Shown: positions 39,207 through 48,094 of the stretch, in pieces | Layout of the letters: each line of letters begins with the position of its first letter | How positions within the stretch are numbered: position 1 is the stretch's first letter | NCBI GenBank assembly: GCA_039105265.1 | Contig: JAPFFF010000023.1 | Span: forward strand, 1,798,001 to 1,862,000 | DNA length: 64,000 nucleotides | Source: Tritrichomonas musculus | Lineage: Eukaryota > Parabasalia > Tritrichomonadida > Tritrichomonadidae | Direction of reading: 5' to 3' | Position numbers and translations under genes: made by a program | Notes under the pieces: generated by a model | Databases searched by the model: none | What the model was told of the DNA's origin: nothing | The model's input: the letters and a program-made list of their open reading frames with translations, nothing else

Positions 39207-40690
39207 GGTGGGCCACCAATGAATTTTTATAACTTTTGCACCATTAGATAGATTACATATAATAATAAAATAATATATTAATTATAGTTCATAAATATTA
39301 AAGATAAAGTTTTTATGAATAATTTAAATTTTGATATTTTTTTTGTAAACTATTCAAATAGTATAGAAAAAATCTTTCAAAAATATTTGAAATAATTTTC
39401 TCAAAATTAAAAGAATTTGAAAAGATCATTCAATTTATATAAGAAAATTTCATTTATTAAGAATAAAAATATCTATTTTAATTTTAAATTAATTGTTTAA
39501 TTTAATTTTGTTTAAAGTTATATCTTGTTGATTATAATCAAAGACAAAATATAAAAAGAAATAAATGATTTTTTCTATACCGAAGATTTTGAATATAACA
39601 ATTGAAACATGATATAAAAATTCGTTTTGAAAAAGTTAGAAATAATCAATTATTCGATTATAAAGATTTTGAAAATTTATTAGTATATGATTTATTATAA
39701 AATATTTTAAAATATTATTTACTATTAAATTAATGTTTATAATATTATAATAAATATATATTATGTTTATTTCTATTTAAATCGCTATATTTATAATTTT
39801 TATTAAAACTTAGTTTTTTTTGAAATTTTAAAAATTCAAATAAATATAACATAATTTTTATTTTGATTATCTTTGCTTTTTAAATTTAAATTGAAATATC
39901 TCATTTATATATATATTTAATATAAAATTCAATTATGAAATAATAATATTAATATAGATTAATTAAATTTAAATTAAGATATTGCTTTTTCTAAAAATAT
40001 CAAAATTTCAATAAGGGAAAAAATATAAAAAATATTTGAAAGCTATTTTTATAAATTGAGAGAAAATTGAATAAAAAAAAGCTGATTTTAATTTTTTATG
40101 ATTTTTTAATAAAGGTCCAATATTCTAGGACATATATCTGATTTTAATTTACCTTTATTTATACCAAATTTATTGTTTGACCGTTTATAATTTCTTACCA
40201 AGTGGCTCCAAAATTGAATCATTCCGTTAACTAATTCAACTTTTTGAATATGTTTTCCCAACTAACCTTTATCTTTGAAGTTATGTTATAACTAACTATA
40301 TCAATAAAAAGCCTGGGTGATGAAGAAACTAAATATCAAAAAAGAAAACATTCAATTTTTTTATATACTTCTGAATATTAAAAATACCTTTTATTTTAAC
40401 TTTTTAGAGAAATCTATTAATTATTTTATATTATTTCCAGATCATTCTTGATTAATGACATAGATAATATCATAAAATAATAGAAATATGTATTTTAATT
40501 CATTTGAACTTGTGATATTGCATATCATGTAATAAAAAAAAAGTTGATGAATATTAGTTCAAAACTTAATTTAACAACTGCATCCTATCATATATGTTTT
40601 ATATAAATATATATTATGAAATTGCTGAATAATTCTTAAAATTCGAAGAAAAAAAGAACTTTTTTAAAGTCAAAAAAAAAGTGGCCCACC
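39207..40690. mobile_element. 1.48-kb AT-rich element with GGTGGGCCAC ends
   Basis: GGTGGGCCAC at 39207-39216 is matched inverted by GTGGCCCACC at 40681-40690. Both are bordered on the outside by TA (39205-39206, 40691-40692). These short GC-rich ends stand out sharply from the almost pure A/T interior, which has no open frame. It inserted in the loop between the two ubiquitin arms, 35 bases from the right arm. Likely a TA-targeting, non-autonomous or fully eroded DNA element. Confidence 0.5.
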
Positions 40691-40782
40691 TATATTAAAA
40701 ATAAATACTTTGAAAGTAATAATACCAAAATTAAAAAAGTAAAAATAATTAATATTAGATGTTTATTAATGTTAATATAAGT

Positions 40783-41700
40783 TTAAAAACCACCTCGCAA
40801 ACGAAGAACTAAGTGTAATGTTGAATCCTTTTGGATGGAATAGTCTTGAAGTGTGTTGCCATCTTCAAGTTGTTTACCAGCAAAGATTAAACGTTGTTGG
40901 TCTGGTGGAATACCTTCCTTATCTTGGATCTTGGCTTTGACATCTTCGATTCTGTCGGTTGGTTCAACTTCAAGTGTAATGTGTTTGCCTGTGAGTGTTT
41001 TGACAAAGATTTGCATACCACCTCTCAAACGAAGAACTAAGTGTAATGTTGAATCCTTTTGGATGGAATAGTCTTGAAGTGTGTTGCCATCTTCAAGTTG
41101 TTTACCGGCAAAGATTAAACGTTGTTGGTCTGGTGGAATACCTTCCTTATCTTGGATCTTGGCTTTGACATCTTCGATTCTGTCGGTTGGTTCAACTTCA
41201 AGTGTAATGTGTTTGCCTGTAAGTGTTTTGACAAAGATTTGCATACCACCTCTCAAACGAAGAACTAAGTGTAATGTTGAATCCTTTTGGATGGAATAGT
41301 CTTGAAGTGTGTTGCCATCTTCAAGTTGTTTACCGGCAAAGATTAAACGTTGTTGGTCTGGTGGAATACCTTCCTTATCTTGGATCTTGGCTTTGACATC
41401 TTCAATTCGATCGGTTGGTTCAACTTCAAGTGTAATGTGTTTGCCTGTGAGTGTTTTGACAAAGATTTGCATACCACCTCTCAAACGAAGAACTAAGTGT
41501 AATGTTGAATCCTTTTGGATGGAATAGTCTTGAAGTGTGTTGCCATCTTCAAGTTGTTTACCAGCAAAGATTAAACGTTGTTGGTCTGGTGGAATACCTT
41601 CCTTATCTTGGATCTTGGCTTTGACATCTTCGATTCTGTCGGTTGGTTCAACTTCAAGTGTAATGTGTTTGCCTGTAAGTGTTTTAACAAAGATTTGCAT
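40783..41700 (-). CDS. Polyubiquitin, 4 units plus terminal Phe
   Basis: 305 aa, four identical ubiquitin units with Pro19 throughout, then Phe. It is the inverted counterpart of the seven-unit gene at 36334: the 5' flank is identical and the 3' flank nearly so (the stop context differs by a few bases). Units differ only by silent changes. The TCATTT initiator lies at 41712-41707 on the minus strand, about 10 bases before the ATG. Confidence 0.98.
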   Translation of the reverse strand: MQIFVKTLTGKHITLEVEPTDRIEDVKAKIQDKEGIPPDQQRLIFAGKQLEDGNTLQDYSIQKDSTLHLVLRLRGGMQIFVKTLTGKHITLEVEPTDRIEDVKAKIQDKEGIPPDQQRLIFAGKQLEDGNTLQDYSIQKDSTLHLVLRLRGGMQIFVKTLTGKHITLEVEPTDRIEDVKAKIQDKEGIPPDQQRLIFAGKQLEDGNTLQDYSIQKDSTLHLVLRLRGGMQIFVKTLTGKHITLEVEPTDRIEDVKAKIQDKEGIPPDQQRLIFAGKQLEDGNTLQDYSIQKDSTLHLVLRLRGGF

Positions 41701-42003
41701 TATAAAAAATGATTTGATTTATTTTTTCTCAAAATATATTTTTCTTGATTTTCAATTTTTGAGATATTAGTTGGTCTTCTAAAAAAAATTCCAACGAAAA
41801 AGTCGAAAAAGAATGAAAAAATTTTGAAATTGAGAGAATAGTTGGTTTTGGAAAGTTAAGTGAACGAGATAATATAGAAAAAGTTTGACGAAAATAAATT
41901 TAGCGGGAAATTTTATAAGAAAAAGTTAATCAATCACAATAGAAATTTTGAAAAATTTATTCTCAAATAATTATCCTTTTCATTAATCAAATCATTTTTT
42001 AAA
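41701..42003. promoter_or_regulatory. 303-bp bidirectional polyubiquitin promoter, copy 2
   Basis: Exact reverse complement of 36031-36333. Initiator-like TCATTT lies at both ends (41712-41707 minus, 41992-41997 plus). No TATA box or tandem upstream element is evident. Confidence 0.8.
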
Positions 42004-42921
42004 ATGCAAATCTTTGTTAAAACACTCACAGGCAAACACATTACACTTGAAGTTGAATCAACCGACAGAATCGAAGATGTCAAAGCCAAAATTCAAGATA
42101 AGGAAGGTATTCCACCAGACCAACAACGTTTAATCTTTGCCGGTAAACAACTTGAAGATGGCAACACACTTCAAGACTATTCCATCCAAAAGGATTCAAC
42201 ATTACACTTAGTTCTTCGTTTGAGAGGTGGTATGCAAATCTTTGTCAAAACACTTACAGGCAAACACATTACACTTGAAGTTGAACCAACCGATCGAATC
42301 GAAGATGTCAAAGCCAAGATCCAAGATAAGGAAGGTATTCCACCAGACCAACAACGTTTAATCTTTGCTGGTAAACAACTTGAAGATGGCAACACACTTC
42401 AAGACTATTCCATCCAAAAGGATTCAACATTACACTTAGTTCTTCGTTTGAGAGGTGGTATGCAAATCTTTGTCAAAACACTCACAGGCAAACACATTAC
42501 ACTTGAAGTTGAACCAACCGACAGAATCGAAGATGTCAAAGCCAAGATCCAAGATAAGGAAGGCATTCCACCAGACCAACAACGTTTAATCTTTGCCGGT
42601 AAACAACTTGAAGATGGCAACACACTTCAAGACTATTCCATCCAAAAGGATTCAACATTACACTTAGTTCTTCGTTTGAGAGGTGGTATGCAAATCTTTG
42701 TTAAAACACTCACAGGCAAACACATTACACTTGAAGTTGAACCAACCGACAGAATTGAAGATGTCAAAGCCAAAATTCAAGATAAGGAAGGTATTCCACC
42801 AGACCAACAACGTTTAATCTTTGCCGGTAAACAACTTGAAGATGGCAACACACTTCAAGACTATTCCATCCAAAAGGATTCAACATTACACTTAGTTCTT
42901 CGTTTGCGAGGTGGTTTCTAA
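42004..42921 (+). CDS. Polyubiquitin, 4 units plus terminal Phe
   Basis: 305 aa, four ubiquitin units plus Phe; the first unit has Ser19, as in its inverted counterpart at 35113. All functional lysines and the Gly-Gly junctions are intact. The 3' flank (TAAAGATGTTTCATCTTT) equals that of the counterpart and could form a small hairpin just past the stop, AAAGATG/CATCTTT. Confidence 0.98.
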   Translation: MQIFVKTLTGKHITLEVESTDRIEDVKAKIQDKEGIPPDQQRLIFAGKQLEDGNTLQDYSIQKDSTLHLVLRLRGGMQIFVKTLTGKHITLEVEPTDRIEDVKAKIQDKEGIPPDQQRLIFAGKQLEDGNTLQDYSIQKDSTLHLVLRLRGGMQIFVKTLTGKHITLEVEPTDRIEDVKAKIQDKEGIPPDQQRLIFAGKQLEDGNTLQDYSIQKDSTLHLVLRLRGGMQIFVKTLTGKHITLEVEPTDRIEDVKAKIQDKEGIPPDQQRLIFAGKQLEDGNTLQDYSIQKDSTLHLVLRLRGGF

Positions 42922-42970
42922 AGATGTTTCATCTTTTATAAATAATTCATCATTTTTAATTTATTTTTTA

Positions 42971-43691
42971 TACTTTTTAACGTTTAAACATTAATTATTT
43001 TTACTTTTTTTATTTCATTATTAATTATGAAAGCTTGGGTACTGAGGTTTGTTATTTGAGAAAGTATTTAAATTTTGAAGACAAACCTTTTTATTTATTT
43101 GATGTAAATGAAAGCTTTTTTATTTTGAACTCATTCTAAACGATTGTTTTATATTTAAATTAATAACGTATTAATTGACCTTTAATTCTTTTTGACCTTA
43201 AAATTGAAATAAATAAGATTAATGATTTTCTAATAATAATGAATATATCAATGAAATTAATCAAAATTCAAAATGATTTGATTCTTTGAAAATATCGTTA
43301 ACATTACGAATTTTTGAATTTTGATCATAGTAAGCATTCAATTCAAAATTATATTTTTTATATTCATTTAAAAATGGAAAGTATATATTTAATAATTATT
43401 AATTAAAATACTTAGATAAGAAAGATTTTTATTATCAAAATTGAAAATTAAAATTGAATTGCGCACATATAGCATAAAAAAAACTTGATTATTTTCGTAT
43501 TATGAATTCAATACAACATTTTAAATTTTAATTTATATTATATGAATATTTTTAAATAAGTTAAAAATATTGTAAATGTATTTTATTATATATTAATCGA
43601 AATATAGATATTAAAAAAAGTTTTAAAAAAAATAAGTTTTTCATATAATTTCTCATTTCGTTATTTTCAATTTCAATTCAAAAGAAAAAAA
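42971..43691. other. Intergenic, AT-rich
   Basis: No gene or repeat seen. TCATTT at about 43651 and nearby T-rich runs probably belong to the promoter of the kinase gene. Confidence 0.45.
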
Positions 43692-44927
43692 ATGAGTGGG
43701 AACGCAAAGCATGATTGGCCCTCAAAGATCCGTAACTACGAAATTGGTGACGAACTTGGCCATGGCGCTTTTTCTCACGTTTGTAAAGGGTTTAATACTT
43801 CAAATAAAACGCAATACGCAATTAAAATTTTTCCAAAAGCAAATTTAACTGACAATGGCGATACAGAACGTTTTCAGCGAGAGATCAATACAATGGCTTT
43901 CCTTAGACACGAAAATCTTGTTGCACTTTACGATTTCTTCTCCGATGAAAAGAATTTTTATCTAATTATCGATCTTTGTCCAGGTGGTGAACTTTTTGAT
44001 TACATTGTTGATCATGATAAACTTGATGAGCCAACCGCAGCTATTGTTTTTCAGCAAATTGTAGATGCTATTGCTTATTGTCATAGTTTTGGTGTTGCTC
44101 ACAGAGACTTAAAACCAGAAAACGTTTTAATCCAAAAATTCCCGCATGTTAAAGTAGCGGACTTTGGATTATGCGGATTTATTTCAGATCAGCAAATGAT
44201 GAAAACTTTTTGTGGATCTCCTTGTTACTGTTCTCCAGAATGTTTGTGTAGAATTCAATATGATGGACGTAAAAGTGATATATGGAGTCTTGGCGTTATA
44301 TTATATGCAATGGTTACTGGTGAACATCCATGGAATATATCAAATACATCTGTTATGTTAAGACAGATATTAAAAGGTGCATATACTGTTCCTTCATTTA
44401 TTTCATCGCAATGCAAAGATCTAATTTGCTCAATGATGAAAGTAAATCCAGCTGACAGGATAACAATTGAAAAAATTGTGAAGCATCCTTGGTTGAAAGT
44501 TGGACAAAAAGCTCCGATTAAAGGAACGGTTGTTCCCGGCAAAATATCCCTTCCTCCACTTCAAGTTAGGACTGTTCAAGAAATTTCAATGGAATCTGCA
44601 CGTTCTTCGCAAAGGTCTGAGAGTGGAATCGTTAATCCATTTGTGAACTCATCTGAAGATGAAAAGAACGACGGTGGTGAAGGAGGCATCCAACTTTCTT
44701 CATTACCAAAATTATGTGTTAGAAGTGCATCAGTTGAAAACGTGCTTGCATCAGTAAACGGAGGAAAACAGAATCTCAAAGAATCTGGAAGAAGAAGGCT
44801 TGTTCCTACTGGCGGCATATCAATGTCACAAACACGACAGAGATCAGCTGTAAACCTATTAATGCCAAAGAAAGCAGCCTCAAAACCGAAGAATGCAATG
44901 ATGACGATTGCAGAAGATGATAATTGA
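43692..44927 (+). CDS. CAMK-like Ser/Thr protein kinase
   Basis: 411 aa. Kinase domain at about 15-270 with all key residues: G-H-G-A-F-S-H-V glycine loop (23-30), Lys45, Glu64, H-R-D-L-K-P-E-N (137-144), D-F-G (157-159), activation loop with T172-F-C-G-S-P and S-P-E in place of A-P-E, then D-I-W-S-L-G-V-I-L-Y-A-M. This layout is that of CAMK/SNF1-related kinases, an expanded group in trichomonads. Thr172 is in the position phosphorylated by upstream kinases. The C-terminal 140 residues are Ser/Arg-rich and disordered, with no recognisable UBA or KA1 domain. Substrates are unknown. It should be active. Confidence 0.9.
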   Translation: MSGNAKHDWPSKIRNYEIGDELGHGAFSHVCKGFNTSNKTQYAIKIFPKANLTDNGDTERFQREINTMAFLRHENLVALYDFFSDEKNFYLIIDLCPGGELFDYIVDHDKLDEPTAAIVFQQIVDAIAYCHSFGVAHRDLKPENVLIQKFPHVKVADFGLCGFISDQQMMKTFCGSPCYCSPECLCRIQYDGRKSDIWSLGVILYAMVTGEHPWNISNTSVMLRQILKGAYTVPSFISSQCKDLICSMMKVNPADRITIEKIVKHPWLKVGQKAPIKGTVVPGKISLPPLQVRTVQEISMESARSSQRSESGIVNPFVNSSEDEKNDGGEGGIQLSSLPKLCVRSASVENVLASVNGGKQNLKESGRRRLVPTGGISMSQTRQRSAVNLLMPKKAASKPKNAMMTIAEDDN

Positions 44928-45569
44928 CCAAAAATATTTTATTTTTTATCTTATTATTTGTTTTCGAATGTGAAAAATAGTTCTAGAATAAGTTTGTTGA
45001 TAATTTCATAAATAATTATTTTTATTCTGATGCAATTAAGTATATGTATTCTATATGTAATACTTTAATCATTTTTAAAAGAATACTATAATATATGATA
45101 TACTCTGAAATTGTAAGTTCATTTGTTTCAATAAACGAAAAGGAAAGTTGAATACAATTTAAAAAAAAAAATGATCGAGTAGGGGTCTCATTCAATAAAA
45201 TAGGGGTCGACGATCAAGTTAAGAAAAAATTGTAATTTTAAGAAAATATTTTTTTTCAAATATTTTTTTCTCAAAATAAATTGTAATTATCGTTTTCCCT
45301 TGAAATTAATTATTTTTTGAATCGACTCCCTTTAAACCAAGTTTTTTAATTTTCACGTTTCATTCAATTTAAAAAGATAATATCTTATTAAATAAACATT
45401 TATTTATTTTATTTTTGATTTACCAGATATATATTTAAATATATAAATTATATTTATAATAAAATTAATTTTGTAATATTTTTTAATTGAGATATATCGA
45501 AAAATAATCCTATCGGACACGAAAATTTCGAATTGAGTTTATTTCTCTCACTTTAACTAGATTATTAAT
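44928..45569. other. Intergenic, AT-rich
   Basis: TAGGGGTC occurs twice close together (45180-45187, 45211-45218), and a related ATCGACTCCC lies at 45322-45331. With TGATCG and CGATCA around the pair this hints at a small degraded inverted-repeat relic. TCACTTT at 45549-45555 is a likely initiator for the Rab gene, about 20 bases before its ATG. Confidence 0.4.
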
Positions 45570-46250
45570 TTGTTTATGAGTCATAACAAGAATAGCGAAA
45601 AAGTTTTTCCTCGAGTTATTTTTATTGGTGATTCTGGTGTAGGGAAAACTTCAATGATTCTTAAGGTTACAACTGGTGTTTTTGATCCATCACCTGCATC
45701 AACAATTGGTGCAGGAGTTCGTCCGATTTCTGTTAATGCCGGCAATAAACAATATCATTTTCATCTTTGGGATACAGCAGGTCAAGAAATTTACAGATCG
45801 ATCGTTCCATTATATTTCAAGCAAGCTGTGTGTGCTGTAATTGTCTTTTCAATGACAGATTATAAATCGTACCAAAATATTACTGATTGGATAAATATTC
45901 TTGCTACGAATTCAGACAGAAACGTTCCTGTTGTAATAGTGGGAAACAAAATGGATCTTTTTACAGATATAAAAATACCAGAAAGTAATGAAAGTATAGA
46001 TAGCCAAAACAACAGTTCTCAACAATTAGATTCTATTCCAGAAATCGGAGAGCATCAGGTTGTTGAAATTCCAGCTATCAAAAAATTTTGTGAAGAAAGA
46101 AACTACCCTTTATTTTTCACATCTGCACTCACGGGTGAAAATATAAAAACCATGTTTGAATTTATTGCTGAAAATTATGTTTCACCACCAAACCAAAAGC
46201 AAGAAGAAGTAGCTCAGTCTCAGAAAGATGGTTCCTATGGTTGTTGTTAA
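45570..46250 (+). CDS. Rab-family small GTPase
   Basis: 226 aa. G1 G-D-S-G-V-G-K-T (about 19-26), effector loop Thr in A-S-T-I-G-A-G, G3 W-D-T-A-G-Q-E, G4 N-K-M-D, G5 T-S-A-L. The Rab-type L-Y-F-K-Q-A segment follows G3, and the protein ends G-C-C, the double-cysteine site for geranylgeranylation. An insert of about 40 residues, rich in Ser, Asn, Gln and Glu, lies between the N-K-M-D motif and the next helix, which is longer than in standard Rabs. It acts as a membrane-traffic switch. The exact Rab class is not clear. Confidence 0.92.
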   Translation: MFMSHNKNSEKVFPRVIFIGDSGVGKTSMILKVTTGVFDPSPASTIGAGVRPISVNAGNKQYHFHLWDTAGQEIYRSIVPLYFKQAVCAVIVFSMTDYKSYQNITDWINILATNSDRNVPVVIVGNKMDLFTDIKIPESNESIDSQNNSSQQLDSIPEIGEHQVVEIPAIKKFCEERNYPLFFTSALTGENIKTMFEFIAENYVSPPNQKQEEVAQSQKDGSYGCC

Positions 46251-46424
46251 AATGTATTATATTTTACTGTTTTATTGAGTTAATAAAAAATATCTATAAA
46301 TTGCAAAAATTTTTGGTGACCAAAAAAACAGTCAATGTACAGAATTTTTTTGAATATAAATTTGTCGGAGTTTTGATTAATTTTTAAATAATAGCTTTGA
46401 AATTTTATACAGCACTTCATATTA

Positions 46425-47174
46425 ATGGTTTCTCGTTGCAAGTTTCAAAGTTCTTCAGAAATAGGAGCTTATGCTCTTCTCACAAACTCGTTTGCTATCC
46501 TTCCCGTCTCTACTATCGACAATTTCTTTACAACTCAATTTGAAAATGCTTTATCTACAGAAAAATCGTTTTCAATCATTCACTCAAGTATTGCGGGAAC
46601 TGATATAATAGGACGATTGACAGTTGGGAATAAGCATGGCTTGATATTTCCATCTACAGCAACGCATTTAGAAATGGATTTAATTAAAAATAATTTACCT
46701 GATTCTGTTGAAGTTGCGCAAATAGAAGAAAGGTTTTCGGCATTAGGAAATGTCGTTTCGTGCAATGATAAAATTGCCTTAATTCATCCAGAGTTAGAAC
46801 AAGCAACAATTGATGTAATCCAAGATATCCTTCAAGTTGAAGCAATTCCTGCCATCATTGGGGGTGAATCTCTTGTTGGAAGTTATTCATGCCTTACAAA
46901 CAGAGGTGGAGTTGTTTGCCCAAATTGTACTGCAGAACAGATTCAAGAATTATCAGAATTAACTGGACTTACAATAGAAGCAGCCACTGTTAATAAAGGA
47001 AGTAATTTGATTAGTGCGGGAATATGTGTTAATGATAACTGCTTATTGTGCGGATGGGAAACAACTGCACTTGAAATTGCAAACTTAACGAGAATCTTTA
47101 AGATTGATGACTCACAAGGGAAAGATGAAGGTATTGTTGATATTGACGAAAGTTTGGTTGATTTGATTTTATGA
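46425..47174 (+). CDS. TIF6: Eukaryotic translation initiation factor 6 (ribosome anti-association factor)
   Basis: 249 aa, the normal length for eIF6. It matches the fivefold pentein fold throughout: G-R-L-T-V-G-N-K-H-G-L, L-P-D-S-V-E-V, E-E-R-F-S-A-L-G-N-V-V-S-C-N-D, A-L-I-H-P-E-L, L-V-G-S-Y-S-C-L-T-N, T-V-N-K-G-S-N-L-I-S-A-G and V-N-D-N-C-L-L-C-G. eIF6 binds the 60S subunit, is needed for its biogenesis and export, and blocks premature 40S joining. Compared with animals the short tail lacks the long regulatory Ser-rich extension. TCATA about 5 bases before the ATG implies a very short leader. It lies 174 bases downstream of the Rab gene, same strand. Confidence 0.96.
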   Translation: MVSRCKFQSSSEIGAYALLTNSFAILPVSTIDNFFTTQFENALSTEKSFSIIHSSIAGTDIIGRLTVGNKHGLIFPSTATHLEMDLIKNNLPDSVEVAQIEERFSALGNVVSCNDKIALIHPELEQATIDVIQDILQVEAIPAIIGGESLVGSYSCLTNRGGVVCPNCTAEQIQELSELTGLTIEAATVNKGSNLISAGICVNDNCLLCGWETTALEIANLTRIFKIDDSQGKDEGIVDIDESLVDLIL

Positions 47175-47547
47175 GATAAATAAATATTATATTATATTAT
47201 TAATTTTTATCTTGTAATTCGAAGATATATTTTTCTAAATGTATTATATATTAAATAACAATAATAATAATAAAAATGATGCATCAACTACTATGATTAT
47301 TATACTGATATATCTTTATTACAGGATTTTTATTAAAATAAAAAAGAATTAAAGGCATGTAAGATCGATATTTATGAGATATTAAATCGAAATGAGTATC
47401 ATTTCTGGTTTTGATCAAAAAAAATAAAATTTCAAATATTTAATCAAATAGAAATACTAGATGTTCCAAGCATATATATAAGTAAAAAAGAATATAAAAC
47501 ACTTTTACATAAAATTAGATTTAATATTTAATAATCACCATTGAATA

Positions 47548-47903
47548 CCCTTTTCCCACATAATTTCGCACAAGGGTAATTTTTTTTAAACCTAGTTTAT
47601 AATTAGCATAAATGTATAATAGTGTTTAGATTTTAAATTCAATATAAAGAGATTGTGCATTGAAATTTAATGAATGAAGACATAATTAAATATCACGAAA
47701 ATCGAGGTTAACGAATTTCGATGAAAATTTGTACAATCATTCTTTAATAAGGATATATAAACATATTTCGTTTATATTTCACGATCTCAAGAACTTCCCC
47801 AAATAAATCATTTTCTTGTAATACTATAAAAATAAACGTACTTTTTCTATATAAATTACCCTTTTATAAAATTACCCTTGTGCGAAATTATGTGGGAGAA
47901 GGG
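47548..47903. mobile_element. 356-bp MITE with 37-bp terminal inverted repeats
   Basis: The left end CCCTTTTCCCACATAATTT with continuation CGCACAAGGGTAATTTT is repeated inverted at the right end with one mismatch (T/C). TA flanks each side (47546-47547, 47904-47905). No coding capacity. The ends match those of the larger element at 50958-52581, so both belong to one family. Confidence 0.8.
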
Positions 47904-48060
47904 TAACAATAGAATTCATTTTCTAAACAAAAAATGCAATAAGAAAAAAAGCTATTCTAATAATATAAAAGTATAATGAAGATATATATATATATATATA
48001 AAGATTTTAAAACATTTTACAATTTCATGATAACAAAAAAACTTTAATAAAAATATATAC

Positions 48061-48092
48061 TTAATAAATAAATAAATAAATAAATAAATAAA
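48061..48092. repeat. (AAAT)n microsatellite
   Basis: About eight AAAT units directly beyond the stop codon of the TMEM62-like gene, preceded by a (TA)n run near 47984-48000. Ordinary AT-rich simple repeats. Confidence 0.85.
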
Positions 48093-48094
48093 AA

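Larger units (their letters stand above)
40725..42970. repeat. Right arm of inverted polyubiquitin duplication
   Basis: Reverse-orientation partner of 35060-37990. Gene order is mirrored: the four-unit gene at 40783 corresponds to the seven-unit gene at 36334, and the four-unit gene at 42004 to that at 35113. Arm edges are defined by where the 3' flanks stop matching. Confidence 0.9.

Noticed and set aside
45180-45331. Possible small TIR element from repeated TAGGGGTC
   Set aside because: The words are short, mixed in orientation and have no consistent ends; left as an intergenic remark only.
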